DNA of 64,000 nt from Siphonodentalium dalli (taxonomy: Eukaryota; Mollusca; Scaphopoda; Gadilida; Siphonodentaliidae), in the NCBI GenBank assembly GCA_032622095.1, contig CP136067.1, positions 127,507,030 through 127,571,029 of the forward strand, in the 5' to 3' direction. The notes beneath the pieces were generated by a model. That model did no database searches. It was not told the DNA's origin and saw only the letters and a program-made list of their open reading frames with translations. The position numbers were made by a program, and so were the translations under genes. Of this stretch, positions 32,601 to 41,809 are shown in pieces (positions within the stretch are counted from its first letter, which is position 1; each line of letters begins with the position of its first letter).

Positions 32601-33724
32601 ACTCCAACGGAGTCGCCAGGCCGCTAGCAATATGTTTGCACGATAAATCACATGGTGGAGCGGAATTACGTTCTGTTCAAATAATTAGTAGCCTTCTCTT
32701 AATATTTCTTAATATTTTAGACAAATATTGCTACAAGTAATTAATAATGCAGTGAAGACTATTATGATATTCATACATAAATACGAGTTTTGTACATACT
32801 GGTATATTTGCTATTTTTTTCCGAGGAGCCTGTGCGGCGGGCTGTGCCTGAATTGTTTATTCTCCAATCGAAAGATTGTTACGCCAGCTTTTGAAGTAAC
32901 TGACCACTTTTGAAGTAGGTCTCCACTTTTGAAGTAAAAATCGCCAGCTTTTGAAGTAACTGACCACTTTTGAAGTAGGTCTCCACTTTTGAAGTAAAAA
33001 TCGCCAGGTTTTGTTGTAAAGTGAGGTCTCCGCTTTTGTAATAAAAATCGCCAGCTTTTAGTAAAAAAACCATGTCTCCACTTTTGTAATATCATCATCA
33101 TCATCATCACCATCACCACCATCACCACCACCACCACCACCACCATCTTCCGTATATTTATAGTTCCTGAACATTCCTCCTTATGAATAACAGACCATTT
33201 ATAACTGTTGATAAGACCCATTTACAGTAATGCCCTTAATAATCGACTCCTTAACCATAGCAGAATTATGGGTAACTTTTCAGGATTTAGTCGGAAATAT
33301 GGCTTGTTGACATTCAACGAAAAGCTCTCACTAAATCCGACTAAATCCTGAAAATATACCCATAATTCTGCCTTTTTAGGATTTAGTCGGAAATATGGCT
33401 TGTTGTCATTCATCGGAAAGCTCTCAGTGAGACTAAATCCTGAAAAGTTACCCATAATTCTGCCTTGGGGAGTAGATTATTTGGGGCATTACTGTATTAA
33501 ATAAATTGTTGATGTTGTGAGATATGTTTTTCAGCACTTTCATGTCTTTATTTCCAGGCCAAAAGTATGCTGGGGTTCAGAACTCAATGGGCTGTCGTTG
33601 TGGGCTAACGTACGGAGCATATGGGCAACTCTCACAGGGTTCTTGCTGGAGAGGCTGTTCTGGAAATGGTGTCTATAAGTGTGGGGCCTCTTCCGTAAAC
33701 AGCATTTACGGAACTGGCCTATGA
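26326..33724 (+). CDS. Secreted PAN/apple-like and WSC domain protein (three exons)
   Basis: Coding exons are 26326-26614, 29096-29221 and 33558-33724: 582 coding bases, 193 residues. Donors are ACTG|GTGAGT and AGAG|GTAGGC; acceptors are TTTCAG|GC and TTTCCAG|GC. Both introns are phase 1, so exon 2 is symmetric. Residues 1-23 form a signal peptide (hydrophobic LLLFCFLCSIPLSWA). Residues 38-78 carry Cys at 38, 56, 60, 66 and 78 in a PAN/apple-like pattern. Residues about 100-190 form a WSC domain with 'YYIGCYQD', 'MTPELCIDFC', 'YAGVQNSMGCRCG', 'SCWRGCSGN' and 'KCGASSVNSIY'; the eight expected WSC cysteines are visible. WSC domains are known or presumed carbohydrate binders at the cell surface or outside the cell. 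No membrane anchor follows, so secretion is inferred. Splicing is predicted, not observed; additional exons in the repeat-filled introns cannot be excluded. Confidence 0.8.
26685..27674. mobile_element. TIR element with 23-bp subterminal repeats (intron 1)
   Basis: The ends TGGCCCGTAAGT and ACTTACGGGCCA are inverted and continue into 'ccacggcaaaac', then a small palindrome. The left terminus then has about six tandem copies of a 23-bp unit ('cacggcaaaacaaacttttc' plus three bases), and two or three inverted copies occur at the right end. Length about 990 bp. The interior has no transposase. A (GA)n tract lies at about 27562-27588. Subterminal tandem repeats are common transposase-binding arrays in TIR elements; superfamily not assigned. 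Confidence 0.7.
28090..28400 (-). repeat. Dispersed repeat family R1, first half (inverted), intron 1
   Basis: Reverse-complement relative of 7990-8215, with 'gttatccatcttcatccgca', 'caacattttgtt' and a (CAA)n run at about 28138-28162 where copy 2 has 'ttgttgttgt'. Confidence 0.65.
28550..28930 (+). repeat. Dispersed repeat family R1, second half, intron 1
   Basis: Forward-oriented match to 23250-23572. With the preceding inverted first half it forms a rearranged R1 copy. Confidence 0.7.
28992..29050 (-). other. Possible tRNA-like SINE remnant
   Basis: On the minus strand a perfect Pol III B-box-like GGTTCGATTCC is preceded, about 20 bases upstream, by an A-box-like 'ggctcagttg'. The spacing is shorter than in a real tRNA, the cloverleaf is incomplete and it abuts the exon 2 acceptor. 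I regard it as a possible SINE head fragment, not a tRNA gene. Confidence 0.25.
29096..29221 (+). CDS. WSC gene exon 2 (first half of WSC domain)
   Basis: Exactly 126 bases, phase 1 on both sides. It encodes the first half of the WSC domain up to 'IDFCFERG'. Being symmetric, it could be duplicated or skipped without a frameshift; a relic duplicate follows 290 bases downstream. Confidence 0.8.
29511..29576 (+). pseudogene. Relic duplicate of WSC exon 2 (3' half)
   Basis: This segment repeats the last 55-60 bases of exon 2 and its donor: 'gattca(g)ccatgac(a)cc' through 'ttttgagagaggtaggctat'. Its translation DSAMTPEWCIDYCFERG differs from the exon (DSVMTPELCIDFCFERG) at three residues, and it keeps the donor. 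The 5' half and a good acceptor are missing. It is most simply a decayed tandem exon duplication inside intron 2. Confidence 0.8.
29613..30611. mobile_element. TIR element, about 1 kb, with nested foldback (intron 2)
   Basis: CACGGTG at 29613 and its complement at 30605-30611 start inverted arms of about 85 bp. The arms share 'tcaaaatg(g/a)ccgaggct' and 'gcgcga'-like blocks with moderate divergence. A separate foldback (29980-30509) lies inside. Confidence 0.6.
29980..30509. mobile_element. Foldback element family F1, copy 2 (530 bp, nested)
   Basis: Inverted arms of about 130 bp run from 'ttaaaggtggattatc' through 'gtccggaaatgcttctatc' to 'attaatattaattttatttc' and its complement. Same organisation and size as 14829-15355. 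Confidence 0.75.
30612..31377. other. Intron 2, nothing recognised
   Basis: Small overlapping open frames (30802-31038 +, 30826-31020 -) without motifs. Confidence 0.4.
31378..31916. mobile_element. Helitron-like fragments in head-to-head arrangement (intron 2)
   Basis: The left end is a reverse-complement 3' terminus (CTAGCTGATG then a hairpin sequence 'cccgacttcgtccc'), followed by inverted copies of the 'gaggtcaaggtcaaggacac' region. The right part from about 31730 is forward-oriented and ends in 'gcccggacgaagtc'. Two related copies have been joined head to head and rearranged. Same subfamily as 8701-9007. Confidence 0.6.
31927..32277. mobile_element. MITE with about 60-bp TIRs (intron 2)
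   Basis: The arms run from AAGG(A/G)GGAGGT through 'aagtgaccaattttgaatgg' and 'atttccatgcaaa' to 'cagcaaaagtta'. Element 351 bp, no ORF. It sits directly against the truncated 3' hairpin of the Helitron-like fragment. Confidence 0.8.
32278..32880. other. Intron 2, nothing recognised
   Basis: AT-rich sequence; the open frame at 32728-32913 (+) has no motif. Confidence 0.4.
32882..33090. repeat. 60-bp tandem repeat, then degenerate units
   Basis: Two identical 60-bp units (32882-32941, 32942-33001) are each made of three 20-bp subunits sharing 'cttttgaagta'. Two shorter diverged units follow, to about 33090. Confidence 0.95.
33090..33148. repeat. (CAT)n/(CAC)n microsatellite
   Basis: Trinucleotide run changing from 'atc' to 'acc' units. 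Confidence 0.95.
33225..33494. mobile_element. TA-flanked foldback MITE (Tc1/mariner-like), copy 2, expanded
   Basis: Same termini as 2844-3032 (CAGTAATGCC ... GGCATTACTG), again with TA directly outside both ends (33223-33224, 33495-33496). At 270 bp it is longer because the inner arm ('aggatttagtcggaaatatg' with its inverse) is present twice, giving three inversions in a row. It ends 63 bases before exon 3. Confidence 0.8.
33558..33724 (+). CDS. WSC gene exon 3 (second half of WSC domain, stop)
   Basis: Encodes 'QKYAGVQNSMGCRCG' through 'KCGASSVNSIYGTGL' and the stop codon TGA. The acceptor is TTTCCAG at 33551-33557. The domain finishes only a few residues before the stop, so the protein ends with the WSC domain. 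Confidence 0.8.
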
Positions 33725-34964
33725 TTATATGTTATATTTTACAATATTTGAATTATTAAAAAATATATATGCACGAACGTGGCCAGAGGGTATACGTCGG
33801 GTGTGCACCAGTGTTTGCACTGGATCAGAACACCGTGGGGGTGGAAACTTGGGTCATTCTCAATATTTTTCGGACCATTTGAAATAGCCTTTTGCCATTA
33901 TTTGTTTGACCAAAGTAAATCCGATGGATGTAATATATTGTGTTTAAATGATATTATAGCATGACTTTATATAATAATATATCTAAATGGTTGATTTTAT
34001 TTTGATGCATATATATTTTACTAATTCAGTGTGTGTGGAATGGCACCGGAATACATCACAAATATATTGATTGAACATAAGCCACTAAAAGACATGAGAT
34101 CTGCTAATTAGAATTGATTTGATGTCCATTTAACAAGAATCGCGTCCATATCAGACCGAGCGATCAGATAGACCGGACCCAGTTCTGATTAAAACCATAC
34201 AGAAGTGTTTGTCGATGACTTCAAGCGGCAACTAAAAACAATTTATTCGTTGAACATTTTGGTGCAGAAGTGGCAAAGAAAACCTCAAATAATTACTCGT
34301 TTATCGCACTTGTTACTTCATCAAACTCGTTTTAACACTTCAGTGTGCAATTTTATTTTTCTTTTATTATTATTTTTTTATTTTTTTTTAATCGGAGCAG
34401 GTTTAGACTATATATTATACGTTGTTAATATCATGCTGATAGTAGTGTTTTATCACCTGATCTTCCTCATTTAACTGGCATTTTTTAATTTAGATTGTGT
34501 TGCTTGTATATATGTATTGTTTTAACATATACGTCATGTTGTATTATACTTGTAATCGTTTTAGAGGACGTCAATGTATTTACGCTATATTAACTATATT
34601 ATTATTATTATTATTATTATTTTCTAAGCAGTATTAATGTTAAATTTGTTTTTTTGACAAAAACATTGAGTATTTATTTTCTCACTTTTCAATTTATTTT
34701 GGGAGTTTGACCGCTAAGTCGCACGGCAAATCTATTAGAAGACCGAAATGTCCCAGACCGAGAAATTCCATTTGAACCTCCCCATTGTGATGAAATCTCC
34801 AGCTTGTACCTCAAACTATTCAACGGTTGGAAAATTCCAAACTAACACGGCGTATGGTTGGACATTTTTCAACTGATGTTGTAACAGGTAGATATATTTA
34901 ATTTCACTCAAATCGTCGTATATATAAAATACATAATTGAGACACAATTAATACACAATTTTCA
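33725..34964. other. 3' flank of WSC gene, no further gene
   Basis: Probably contains the 3' UTR, but no clear AATAAA close to the stop. A (TTA)n run lies at about 34597-34621. The open frame at 34205-34474 is low complexity and hydrophobic, not convincing. Confidence 0.4.
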
Positions 34965-35156
34965 ATTCAATTCAATTTAATTACTCTTCATCATGTTATA
35001 TATCACAGAGTATGTGCATAATTACAATATAACAATACATATATATTATACAGTGTGCGATGCATGAGGAGTTCTGAGTGATTATTATGTGCAAGATTGT
35101 ACACAATATATATTGAAATTCAACAGTTATTTAATTCAACAACCCATGGTGGTGTC
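34965..35156 (-). other. LINE 3' UTR with (TTGAA)n tail
   Basis: On the minus strand the sequence after the ORF2 stop runs about 190 bp and ends in repeats of 'attga' (near 34968-34985). A similar tail occurs on the plus strand near 46240-46258. Confidence 0.55.
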
Positions 35157-36679
35157 CTAACGTGGGCGGTATAGTATGCCTCGGGAGAGCCTAAAGAATG
35201 GCATAACCCTTTTAATGAATAAAGAAAGATTTTGTGTTCTCTTCCCCTTTCCCGAATTGAATAGTTCATTCAATTTAATAATATTCGGTTTTCGGTAGAA
35301 GTAGGGTTTTATATATCTCTCTCGTAGAGTCTGAAATACAGGGCATTTTAAAATTACATGGAATTCATCACTGAGTTCTAAGTTACATAGAGTACACTTT
35401 CTGTCTGAGTAATCTGAACCTACCCATGATCCCGATTCAACTGGTAAGTAGTGATTTCTGCTCCTGAACCGTAACATGGCGGTTACTAAGTTATTGTATA
35501 TACTCGATATGTATGTCTCACGACCGAAGTTTATCTTAATAATTCGATAGAATGCATATTTATTTGATATGGACATGGTGCCTCTCCATTCTTGAATAAA
35601 ACATCTTCTATACCCGTTTTTAACATTTGTGGTGAATCGATTCAAAGAATTCAGGGACTGATCTTTCCAGATGTATCCCATGCTAAGTTTGTTAACAGTG
35701 TGTTCTATGTTTTTGATCCATGGGTTGTTGCATTTATTATTTAAATATATTGAATATAGAACATAATACAATATTAAAGGTTAAAGGCATTCGATGGCAT
35801 TCCATATAAATATTCTTCCCCAATATGACAGGGCGCGAAGTTTCAGTTTAAGGGTAATTGGGAACATGCCAGTTTCGCCATATACAAATTCTGAGGGCGT
35901 TGAAGTTTTTAGCCCCAAAATAAATTTTAGAATCCAGAGCTCAAGTTTCTCAAAACATCTCAGATTTTCATGTGACCAAATTTCCGCCCCATATGTCATA
36001 ATTGGAATGATTGATTTCTCGTATAGCTCTAATGTTGTCATGATACTGAGTGTATTTGTTCGCATTTTGTTTAAAGCTGCGTACATAGCATTTTTTGCTT
36101 GAAGGCATCTCATGTTTCTTTCTTTCGCGAAATTACCATTTTTATGAAAGTGTGTTCCGAGATACTTGTAACTGTCAACAACTTCGAGGTATTGGTTTGA
36201 TATGTTAAACGCAAGCTTCTTAGACGCAGGGGTAGTTCTGCCAAATATCAATACTTTTGTTTTTGATGCGTTAATGTTAAGTCCCCAAGCTTTACTTTAA
36301 TCGGAAAATGCGTCGAGTGCATTCTGCAGGCCGTCGCTAGAATTCGCCATTAAGGCTGTGTCATATGCATATATGAGAAGAAAGAGTTTGGCATAAATGC
36401 CAGTATCGAAAGCGCCCAACTTTCCCACATCGATGCCCTGACATCCCTTTCCGCTCATGTACTGTTCCAGTTCGTTAACATACAGGGCATAAAGTATCGG
36501 TGATAAGTTATCTCCCTGTTTTAGGCCAATATTTGAGCAAAAATAATCTGAATGTTGGTTGTCTACGCTAACGCATAACTTAAGGTCATTGTACATCCCT
36601 TTAATGACATTTAGTACCTTCCCTGTTATATTATATCGTATAAGATTTTCCCATAGGCCGATCCTCCAGACTGAATCAA
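35157..36679 (-). pseudogene. LINE ORF2, RT palm to C-terminus (segment 3 of a split LINE)
   Basis: Read on the minus strand from 36679. RT motifs: 'IGLKQGDNLSPILYALYVNE' (the usual G..QGd.lSP.LF) and then 'LLIYAYDTALMA', where the catalytic YADD has become YAYD. Next come 'GLNINASKTKVLIFGR', 'YKYLGTHFH', 'LELYEKSIIPIMTYGAEIW', and near 35400 a CxxC...H...C element 'CTLCNLELSDEFHVILKCPV'. The whole segment stays in one frame and is broken only by two in-frame stops (near 36298 and 35779), so it is fairly young. The 5' portions of the same copy lie at 41180-41404 and 45120-45390, separated by nested insertions. RT activity is lost (YAYD, stops, insertions). Confidence 0.9.
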
Positions 36680-36726
36680 CTGGGGACATGACAATCTGCG
36701 GTATGGGATGGGATATGGGACAAAAC

Positions 36727-37117
36727 GACAATCTGCGGGACAGAATTTCAAATTGCGTGGGACGGCCGATATCTCGAGGAATACAATGCGTAGGGGGCTC
36801 ATTTTGGTGTCTAACGAAAGGCCCACATTCGTCCCATCCACACATATTAACCACGCCACTGACCGGACACCGGAAGTTGCATTATTTGATCGACAACTGA
36901 CCTAACATGGGGTGGAATTTGGGATAGAATGACAATCTGCGGGACAGGATTTTCAAATTGCGTGGGACGGCCGATATCTCGAGGAATACAGTGCGTAGAG
37001 GGCTCCTTTTGGTGTCTAACGAAATGTCCACATTCGCCCCATCCACACATATTAACCACGCCACTGACCGGACACCGGAAGTTACATTATTCGGTCGACA
37101 ACTGACCTAACATAAAA
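36727..37117 (+). repeat. 204-bp subterminal repeat, two copies (left arm)
   Basis: Units start at 36727 and 36931 with GACAATCTGCGGGACAG and run through 'ggccgatatctcgaggaata', 'accggacaccggaagtt' and 'gacaactgacctaaca'. Mirrored at about 40750-41140 in the right arm. Confidence 0.85.
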
Positions 37118-37607
37118 TGCCACAAACACTAGCAAACAACAAGTTTTAGGTATCAAATAACGCAATGGAATACTGTGCATTCAGTTTTAGCTACAATATG
37201 GCTGTTTTAGTGCGAATATTGTAATGGCGAACACGCAAACACGCGCCGATAAAACAGCTAAAAATAGACTCGATGTTTACAATTACAGGATGGATTTCAG
37301 CTGGTATATTCAAAATAATGGGGCGTATGGTATATCAAAATGTAGGATTAGACACAGGGAATGTATTTATTTTTTAAATGGGTCCACCAGGCGGTGAAAT
37401 TGTTGCAGAAATTCGCTCCAAGATATTCGCACTTATTTTTATTTCAGTTGTGACTAAAAGCCCAGATGCCGGAGCCCGGCGACTAAAAGCCAAGTTACAA
37501 AATAGATCAACTGGTTTGAACGAATGAATATGTCAATGGTAAGACTATTCAAAAGAATATTCAAATCAAATAGTGTTTATAGACTTAAAAACTTATGTGT
37601 CCGCCAT

Positions 37608-39144
37608 TCATATGCGGTGGAGGTTCTCATATTATCTGCCAGTCATACGCGGGGGAGGTTCTCATATGAACATATTATCTGCCGGTCATACGCAGTGGAG
37701 GTTCATATTATCCGCCGGTCATACGCGAGGGAATTTCTCATATTATCCTCCGGTCATACACGGGGGAGGTTCTGATATGAACATATTATCCGCCGGTCAT
37801 ACGCGGTGGAGGTTCATATTATCCACCGGTCATACGCAAGGGAGGTTCTCATATTATCCTCCAGTCATACGTTGGTGAGGTTCTCATATGAACATATTAT
37901 CCGCTGGTCATACGCGAGGGAGGTTCTCATATTATCCACCGGTCATACGTGGGGGAGGTCCTGATGTGAACATATTATCCGCCTATCATACGCGGTGGAG
38001 GTTCATATTATCCACCGGTCATACGTAGGGGAGGTTCTCATGTGAACATATTATCCGCCGGTCATACGCGGTGGAGGTTCTCATATGAACATATTAACCG
38101 CCGTTAATATGCGAGGGAGGTTCTCATATTATCCACCGGTCATACGCGAGGGAGGTTCTCATATTATCCTCTAGTCATATGTGGGGGAGGTTCTCATATT
38201 ATCCTCCGGTCATACGTGGGGGAGGTTCTCATATGAACATATAATCCACCGGTCATAAGCAGTGGAGGTTCTCATATGAACATATTATCCACCGGTCATA
38301 CGCGAGGGAGGTTCTCATATTATCCTCCGGTCATACGTGGGGGAGGTCCTGATATGAACATATTATCCGCCTATCATACGCGGTGGAGGTTCATATTATC
38401 CACCGGTCATACGTAGGGGAGGTTCTCATATGAACATATTATCCGCCGGTCATACGCGGTGGAGGTTCTCATATGAACATATTATCCGCCGTTAATATGC
38501 GAGGGAGGTTCTCATATGATCCACCGGTCATACGCGAGGGAGGTTCTCATATTATCCTCTAGTCATACGTGGGGGAGGTTCTCATATTATCCTCCGGTCA
38601 TACGTGGGAGAGGTTCTAATATGAACATATTATCCACCGGTCATAAGCAATGGAGGTTCTCATATGAACATATTATCCACCGGTCATACGCGAGGGAGGT
38701 TCTCGTATTATCCTCCGGTCATATGTTGGGGAGGTTCTCATATGAACATATTATCCGGCGGTCATACGCGAGGGAGGTTCTCATATGAACATATTATCAG
38801 CCGGTCATACGCGTGGGAGGTTCTCATATGAACATATTATCCGCCGGTCAAATGCGGGTAGGTTCTCATATTATCGCCGGTCATACGCAGTGGAGGTTTA
38901 TATTATCCGATGGACATACGCAAGGGAGGTTCTCATATTAATTGCGGTCATTCGCGGGGGGGGGGGGGGGGTTCTCATATTATCTGCCGGTCATATGCGG
39001 GGGAGGTTCTCATATGAAAATATCATGCGACGGTCATACGCGGTGGAGGTTCTCATATTATACGCCGGCCATACGCGGGGGAGGTTTGCATATGAACATA
39101 TCATCTGCCGATCATACGCGGTGGACGTTCTCATATTATCCTCA
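37608..39144 (+). repeat. VNTR of foldback, left half
   Basis: Units of about 35 bp ('ccggtcatacgcggtggagg' plus 'ttcatattatccg'-type sequence) alternate with about 44-bp units that contain an extra 'atgaacat'. Roughly 38 units. Shared variants (for example the block at about 37970-38100 and its echo at about 38340-38500) show internal segment duplication. A G16 run lies at 38956-38971. Confidence 0.9.
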
Positions 39145-39155
39145 TTTGATTTAGG

Positions 39156-40212
39156 TAATATGAGAACCTCCCTCGCGTATGACCGGCGGATAATATGAAC
39201 CTCCACCGCGTATGACAGGCGGATAATATGTTCATATGAGAACCTCCCCTACGTATGACCGGAGGATAATATGAGAACCTCCCCCGCGTATGACCGGTGG
39301 ATAATATGTTCATATGAGAACCTCTCTCGCGTATGACCGGCGGATAATATGAACCTCCACCGCGTATGACCGACAGATAATATGTTCATATGAGAACCTC
39401 CCCTACGTATGACTGGAGGATAATATGAGAACCTCCCCCGCGTATGACTGGCGGATAATATGTTCATATGAGAACCTCCCCGCGTATGACCGGCGGATAA
39501 TATGTTCATATGAGAACCTCCCCAACGTATGACCGGAGGATAATATGAGAACCTCCCTCGCGTATGACCGGTGGATAATATGTTCATATGAGAACCTCCC
39601 CCACGTATGACCGGAGGATAATATGAGAACCTCCCTCACGTATACTGGAGGATAATATGAGAACCTCCATCGCATATGACCGGCGGATAATATGTTCATA
39701 TGAGAACCTCCACCGCATATGACCAGCGGATAATATGTTCATATGAGAACCTCCCCTACATATGACCGGTGAATAATATGAACCTCCACCGAGTATGACC
39801 GGCGGATAATATGTTCATATCAGAACCTCCCCCACGTATGACCGGAGGATAATATGAGAACCTCCCTCGCGTATGACTGGCGGATAATATGAACCTCCAC
39901 CGTGTATTACCAGCGGATAATATGTTCATATGAGAACCTCCCCAACGTATGACCGGACGATAATATGAGAACCTCCCTCGCGTATGACCGGTGGATAATA
40001 TGAACCTCCACCGCGTATGACTGGCGGATAATATGTTCATATCAGAACCTCCCCCGCGTATGACCGGATGATAATATGAGAACTTCCCTCGCGTATGACT
40101 GGCGGATAATATGAACCTCCACTGCGTATGACCGGCAGATAATATATTCATATGAGAACCTCCCCCGCGTATGACTGGCAGATAATATGAGAACCTCCAC
40201 CGCATATGAATG
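39156..40212 (-). repeat. VNTR of foldback, right half (inverted)
   Basis: Same units in the opposite orientation, about 1.06 kb against 1.54 kb on the left, so copy number changed independently in each arm after the palindrome formed. Confidence 0.9.
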
Positions 40213-41179
40213 GCGGACACATAAGTTTTTAAGTCTATAAACACTATTTGATTTGAATATTCTTTTGAATAGTCTTACCATTGACATATTCATTCGTTCA
40301 AACCAGTTGATCTATTTTGTAACTTGGCTTTTAGTCGCCGGGCTCCGGCATCTGGGCTTTTAGTCACAACTGAAATAAAAATAAGTGCGAATATCTTGGA
40401 GCGAATTTCTGCAACAATTTCACCACCTGGTGGACCCATTTAAAATAAAATACATTCCCTGTGTCTAATCCTACATTTTGATATACCATACGCCCCATTA
40501 ATTAGAATATACCAGCTGAAATCGATCCTGTAATTGTAAACATCGAGTCTATTTTTAGCTGTTCTATCGGCGCGTGTTTGCGTGTTCGCCATTACAATAT
40601 TCGCAGCCATATTGTAGCCAAAAACGAATGCACAGTATTCCACTGCGTTATTTGATACCCAAAACTTGTTGTTTGCTAGCGTATTCATCGAGAAATCTAA
40701 ATTTTAAACATTAATGTCGAACGCAGTTTTTCGTGTTTGTGGCATTTTATGTTAGGTCAGTTGGCGACCGAATAATGTAACTTCCGGTGTCCGGTCAGTG
40801 GCGCGGTTAATATGTGTGGATAGGGCGAATGTGGACCTTTCGTGAGATACCAAAAGGACCCCTCTACGCGCTGTATTCCTCGAGATATCGACCGTCCCAC
40901 GCAATTTGAAAATCCTGTCCAGCAGATTGTCATTCTATCCCAAATTCCACCCCATGTTAGGTCAGTTGTCGATCAAATAATGCAACTTCTGGTGTCCGGT
41001 CAGTGGCGGGGTTAATATGTGTGGATAGAGCGAATGTGGACCTTTCGTTAGGCACCAAAATGAGCCCCATACGCCTTGTATTCCTCGAGATATCGGCCGT
41101 CCCACGCAATTTGAAATTCTGTCCCGCAGATTGTCGCTTTGTCCCATATCCCATCCCATCCCGCAGATTGCCATGTCCC

Positions 41180-41404
41180 ATCAAATGCCATCGAGAAGTC
41201 AGCTAATGCGAAATACAGTTTCTTTTTAGTGGCCTTAATTAAGTGTGTGATTGTATGGAGTGAGAATATGTGATCAACAGTCGAATAGCCTTTTCTGAAA
41301 CCTGCCTGGCTCTCTGACTGAATTTTATTTGCAGAGAGAAAACTGCATATTCGTTCACTAATGATGCTTGTGAAAAGTTTAGCCAGGCAACTCAACAGGG
41401 TTAT
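41180..41404 (-). pseudogene. LINE ORF2, RT fingers (segment 2 of the split LINE)
   Basis: On the minus strand it encodes 'ITLLSCLAKLFTSIISERI', 'SESQAGFRKGYSTVDHIF' and 'LYFALADFSMAFD', the classical RT motifs 1-3 with the first catalytic aspartate of the FxDFSxAFD block. Its reading frame continues exactly into 36679 if the foldback and one ATCAA are ignored, and into 45124 if the LTR element and one GTTAT are ignored. Confidence 0.9.
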
Positions 41405-41571
41405 TGTTGTATCTATTAATTTCAATCAAAGTCCTTCTTAATTATCGTTTATTAATCAGATCAAATAAAAGCACGAGGTCTATTCTTTCCGGAAGTTCAA
41501 GCTCCCTTCACCTCAATCAAAACATAATAGAGTTATTGCTCTTGCATATAAATTGACAATAAGATACCACA
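41405..41571 (-). repeat. 3' LTR
   Basis: 167 bp, nearly identical to 44953-45119; TG...CA termini. Confidence 0.9.
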
Positions 41572-41809
41572 TCCTACCCCTACTAATAATATACAAAATC
41601 AGGATTCTTATTTTCTTTAATATGCCTCCTTGGTCGTCTGAAATCTACATAGCTTGATGTCCTCCCATCAAGTTCCGGTTCAACCAATGGTTGATCTGAG
41701 CCTGAGTCTATTGGAACTGTGTCCACATCTACTGGAATACAAACAAAAAATTGGTCAGATTATATTTCTACTGTGCCAGTTGAACATGGTACAGAACTAG
41801 GATAATGTT

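Larger units (their letters stand above)
36680..41179. mobile_element. 4.5-kb foldback element (near palindrome) with internal VNTR
   Basis: The element lies inside the LINE RT domain and is flanked by a 5-bp duplication ATCAA (36675-36679, 41180-41184). Its ends share GGGACATG(A/G)CAATCTGCGG in inverted orientation; the left end has three extra bases. Each arm comprises about 0.9 kb of unique inverted sequence (36680-37607 and 40213-41179), beginning with two tandem 204-bp units, and then a 35-44 bp VNTR that reverses orientation near 39145-39155. The arms differ by substitutions and a 47-bp indel, so this is not an assembly fold. No transposase recognised. Type: long-TIR foldback-like, superfamily unassigned. 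Confidence 0.85.

Noticed and set aside
36559-36900. Plus-strand frames over the LINE and foldback border
   Set aside because: Antisense shadows of the minus-strand RT and of the foldback arm.
37608-40212. CRISPR-like appearance of regular repeats
   Set aside because: The 'spacers' are themselves repeats, the unit reverses orientation in the middle, there are no cas genes, and the host is eukaryotic. It is a VNTR inside a foldback element.
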